Shown: one piece after another, positions 5,859 to 7,036 of the stretch
Layout of the letters: every line of letters starts with the position of its first letter
How positions within the stretch are numbered: the first letter of the stretch is position 1
NCBI GenBank assembly: GCA_002171495.2
Contig: NHEU02000055.1
Span: 1 to 7,036 of the forward strand
Source of the DNA: Alphaproteobacteria bacterium TMED93
GTDB lineage: Bacteria > Pseudomonadota > Alphaproteobacteria > TMED109
DNA length: 7,036 bases
Direction of reading: 5' to 3'
Program-made: the position numbers and the translations under genes
The notes under the pieces: generated by a model
Told to the model about the DNA's origin: nothing
The model's database searches: none
The model's input: only the letters and a program-made list of their open reading frames with translations

Positions 5859-5881
5859 ATAAAAATGATAGCTGAGAAAAG

Positions 5882-5940
5882 GAGTTTAGTAAACTGTAAT
5901 ACCGTTACTAGGGAGGAGTAAATGATAGTCTACTAAACTC
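5882..5940. repeat. 14-bp inverted repeat with structured 31-base interior
   Basis: GAGTTTAGTAAACT (5882-5895) and AGTCTACTAAACTC (5927-5940) are complementary at 13 of 14 positions. In a minus-strand RNA the odd pair is a G-U wobble, giving an unbroken 14-bp stem; on the plus strand it is A-C. The predicted psiE start near 5942 would put this stem at the very 5' end of the psiE mRNA. The interior holds a small hairpin (GTAAT-ACC-GTTAC, 5896-5908) and the strong Shine-Dalgarno sequence. It could instead be two operator sites on DNA. Confidence 0.7.
5911..5936 (+). other. Strong Shine-Dalgarno sequence plus four-codon ORF (Met-Ile-Val-Tyr)
   Basis: GGGAGGAG (5911-5918) is followed 3 bases later by ATG-ATA-GTC-TAC-TAA (5922-5936). 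Most genes in this window have weak or no ribosome-binding sequences, so such a good one in front of a four-codon ORF stands out. It lies 120 bases upstream of the acyl-responsive regulator on the same strand. It may be a leader ORF, a decoy ribosome site, or only the complement of a functional CUCCUCCC in the opposite RNA. Translation is unproven. Confidence 0.3.
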
Positions 5941-5948
5941 ATAACTGT

Positions 5949-5977
5949 ATATTAGTAAACTATTTTACAAAAATCAA
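5949..5977 (-). promoter_or_regulatory. psiE: Sigma-70-like promoter for psiE
   Basis: On the minus strand TTGATT (5977-5972) and TAATAT (5954-5949) are 17 bases apart, predicting a start near 5942 and a leader of about 85 bases. A copy of the TTAGTAAACT box (5952-5961) overlaps the -10 region, so a repressor bound there would block it. Matches are 4 of 6 in each hexamer, modest in AT-rich DNA. Confidence 0.45.
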
Positions 5978-6009
5978 GTAAAATCTTTATAAAAGTTGAT
6001 TTTTTTTTG

Positions 6010-6039
6010 TTGAAATTATTTGTAAACTTTTGTTAATAT
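6010..6039 (+). promoter_or_regulatory. Candidate promoter for the acyl-responsive regulator
   Basis: TTGAAA (6010-6015) and TAATAT (6034-6039) are 18 bases apart, predicting a start near 6046 and a leader of only about 11 bases, consistent with the lack of a Shine-Dalgarno sequence. One GTAAAC box lies in the spacer and another just downstream of the -10. Confidence 0.4.
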
Positions 6040-6056
6040 GTAAACAGTGTAAAATT

Positions 6057-7036
6057 ATGTTAGAAATTAATAGAGAAATATTAGCAAATATAGGGATCGT
6101 TATAAGACGATTAAGAAGAGAGAAAGGAATAACTCAAAAGCAGTTATCCTCAGAATTAGGGATTTCTGTAGCGTACATAAATTTAATAGAAAATAATAGA
6201 AGGGATATCACTGTACCTCTTTTAATAAAAGTAGCTAAATTATTTAATATTGAATTATCTGATCTTACTAATGACTATAATAAACAATTAAACTCTGATT
6301 TATTGGATATTTTTAGTGATAATGTATTTGAGGAACATGACTTAAAAAGTATTGATATTAAAGAGTTTTCAATGAATTCTCCAGTGGTAGGAGAAGCAAT
6401 AAGGTCTTTATACAAAAAGTACTTACAGAACAAACAAGACTTGGCTTTGTTATCTGACCAGATGATTTCCGTTAAACAAGATATATCTGATAGAAAAGGT
6501 TCTGATTTATCATCAGCAGATTTGATATCAGACATATTACAAATTAATGATAATTTTTTTATAGAGCTAGAAGAAATAGCAACTAAATTATCAGAGGCAA
6601 TAGATATGAAGTTAGGACATAGGTTAAAAAGTATGATTTTATATCTTAAGGATAGATTTTCTATAAGTGTAGAATTTGCTGAGGAAGGTTTTAAAGAAAG
6701 TTTTTCAAAGAGATACTACAAAGATCAAAAGTTATTAAAAATTTCTAATACTTTGTCGAGGGAAAGCAAGGAGTTTATGATAGCGCAACAAATTGGTTTG
6801 CTAGTAGGAAGTGATGCAATAGATAGGCAGTTAGAACTAAATGGAGCATCTGATACTAATAGTTTGGCTTTGGGTAGAACAGTTTTAGCAAACTACTTCG
6901 CGTCAGCACTTCTTATGCCTTACGATTTGTTTTGGGAGGTAGCAGAACAGTCAAGGTATGATATAGATGTTTTGTGTAACAGGTTTGATACTTCTTTTGA
7001 GCAAGTTTGTCATAGACTAACAACACTTCAAAAAGA
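6057..7036 (+). CDS. Short-chain fatty acyl-responsive transcriptional regulator (RamB/PrpR-like), 3' truncated by window end
   Basis: The reading frame is open from ATG 6057 to the window end (326 codons plus 2 bases). The family is about 470 residues, so roughly the last third lies outside. An XRE-type helix-turn-helix spans about residues 11-70 (R-L-R-R-E-K-G-I-T-Q-K-Q-L, then G-I-S-V-A-Y-I-N-L-I-E-N-N-R-R). The middle matches the IrrE/ImmA-like segment, but the metalloprotease motif HExxH reads A-Q-Q-I-G-L-L (243-249), as expected for this non-proteolytic branch. The signature L-G-R-T-V-L-A-N-Y-F-A-S-A-L-L-M-P-Y (272-289), then R-Y-D-I-D (300-304) and S-F-E-Q-V-C-H-R-L-T-T-L-Q (313-325), identifies the DUF2083-type family. 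Known relatives sense acyl-CoA and control acetate, propionate or glyoxylate-shunt genes. No Shine-Dalgarno sequence precedes the start. It is divergent from psiE and probably autoregulated through GTAAAC boxes. Confidence 0.88.
   Translation, partial: MLEINREILANIGIVIRRLRREKGITQKQLSSELGISVAYINLIENNRRDITVPLLIKVAKLFNIELSDLTNDYNKQLNSDLLDIFSDNVFEEHDLKSIDIKEFSMNSPVVGEAIRSLYKKYLQNKQDLALLSDQMISVKQDISDRKGSDLSSADLISDILQINDNFFIELEEIATKLSEAIDMKLGHRLKSMILYLKDRFSISVEFAEEGFKESFSKRYYKDQKLLKISNTLSRESKEFMIAQQIGLLVGSDAIDRQLELNGASDTNSLALGRTVLANYFASALLMPYDLFWEVAEQSRYDIDVLCNRFDTSFEQVCHRLTTLQK

Larger units (their letters stand above)
5889..6045. promoter_or_regulatory. Array of GTAAAC boxes, putative operators
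   Basis: GTAAAC occurs four times on the plus strand: 5889-5894, 5955-5960, 6022-6027 and 6040-6045. The first lies in the 13-base near-palindrome AGTTTAGTAAACT (5883-5895). A relative, AGTCTACTAAACT, is at 5927-5939, and ATATTAGTAAACT is at 5949-5961. The third box lies in TTTGTAAACTTT (6019-6030), which resembles the RamB site core of corynebacteria as I remember it (TTTGCAAACTTT on one strand). The last two boxes cover the predicted promoter of the regulator gene. Autoregulation and control of psiE by the adjacent regulator is inference. Confidence 0.45.

Noticed and set aside
5886..5942. 18-codon minus-strand ORF (M-S-L-V-D-Y...) at the predicted 5' end of the psiE transcript
   Set aside because: No Shine-Dalgarno sequence precedes it, and an ORF of this length is common by chance. 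It lies inside the inverted repeat, which explains the sequence better.
5962..6009. Possible terminator on the plus strand (AAAAATCAA/TTGATTTTT at 5969-5977 and 5996-6004, followed by T)
   Set aside because: The stem is almost all A-T with an 18-base loop, and it overlaps the predicted psiE -35. No transcript needing it is established, so it is not listed as a terminator.
6275..6535. 86-codon minus-strand ORF
   Set aside because: It is antisense to the RamB/PrpR-like regulator, whose sense-frame match to the family is strong across this stretch.

Overview
The window is strongly AT-rich, roughly 70% A+T by eye, and compactly packed, with gene gaps often of only a few bases. Three features point to a streamlined, probably marine, alphaproteobacterium of SAR11-like type: a SAM-II riboswitch in front of an O-acetylhomoserine sulfhydrylase gene, a PsiE membrane protein, and a RamB/PrpR-type short-chain fatty acyl regulator. 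The assignment is inferred from these families, not from a marker gene. Stop codons TAA, TAG and TGA are all used, which fits the standard bacterial code.

Layout. Bases 21-1105 (minus) hold a likely three-gene operon: a 50-residue TPR-like protein, a 57-residue two-helix membrane protein and a 258-residue exported TPR protein. The two small genes have not been called by length-based ORF finding. A terminator at 1149-1197 separates them from metY (1200-2492, minus). The metY leader carries a promoter and a clear SAM-II aptamer (2561-2614), followed by an 8-base element exactly complementary to one pseudoknot strand. Divergent from it on the plus strand are a complete zinc-dependent deacetylase (2665-3717), a 27-codon hydrophobic ORF fitted between its neighbours (3710-3793) and an EamA/DMT transporter (3795-4664). 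Next come a 130-residue membrane-anchored protein of unknown function (4801-5193, plus) and, converging on it with a 2-base gap, a 57-residue unknown protein (5196-5369, minus). The right end holds psiE (5430-5858, minus, GTG start) and, divergent from it, a regulator starting at 6057 that runs off the window after 326 residues.

Functional reading. metY is probably repressed by S-adenosylmethionine through its leader. The deacetylase, small hydrophobic ORF and transporter look translationally coupled, suggesting release of an acetylated small molecule and its transport, but no substrate is visible. The psiE/regulator intergenic region (5859-6056) is unusually dense. It has back-to-back promoter-like sequences, four same-strand GTAAAC boxes, two near-palindromes, a 14-bp inverted repeat, and a strong Shine-Dalgarno sequence leading into a four-codon ORF. 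It is the best candidate for undescribed regulation. No mobile elements, CRISPR arrays, tRNA or rRNA genes were seen.
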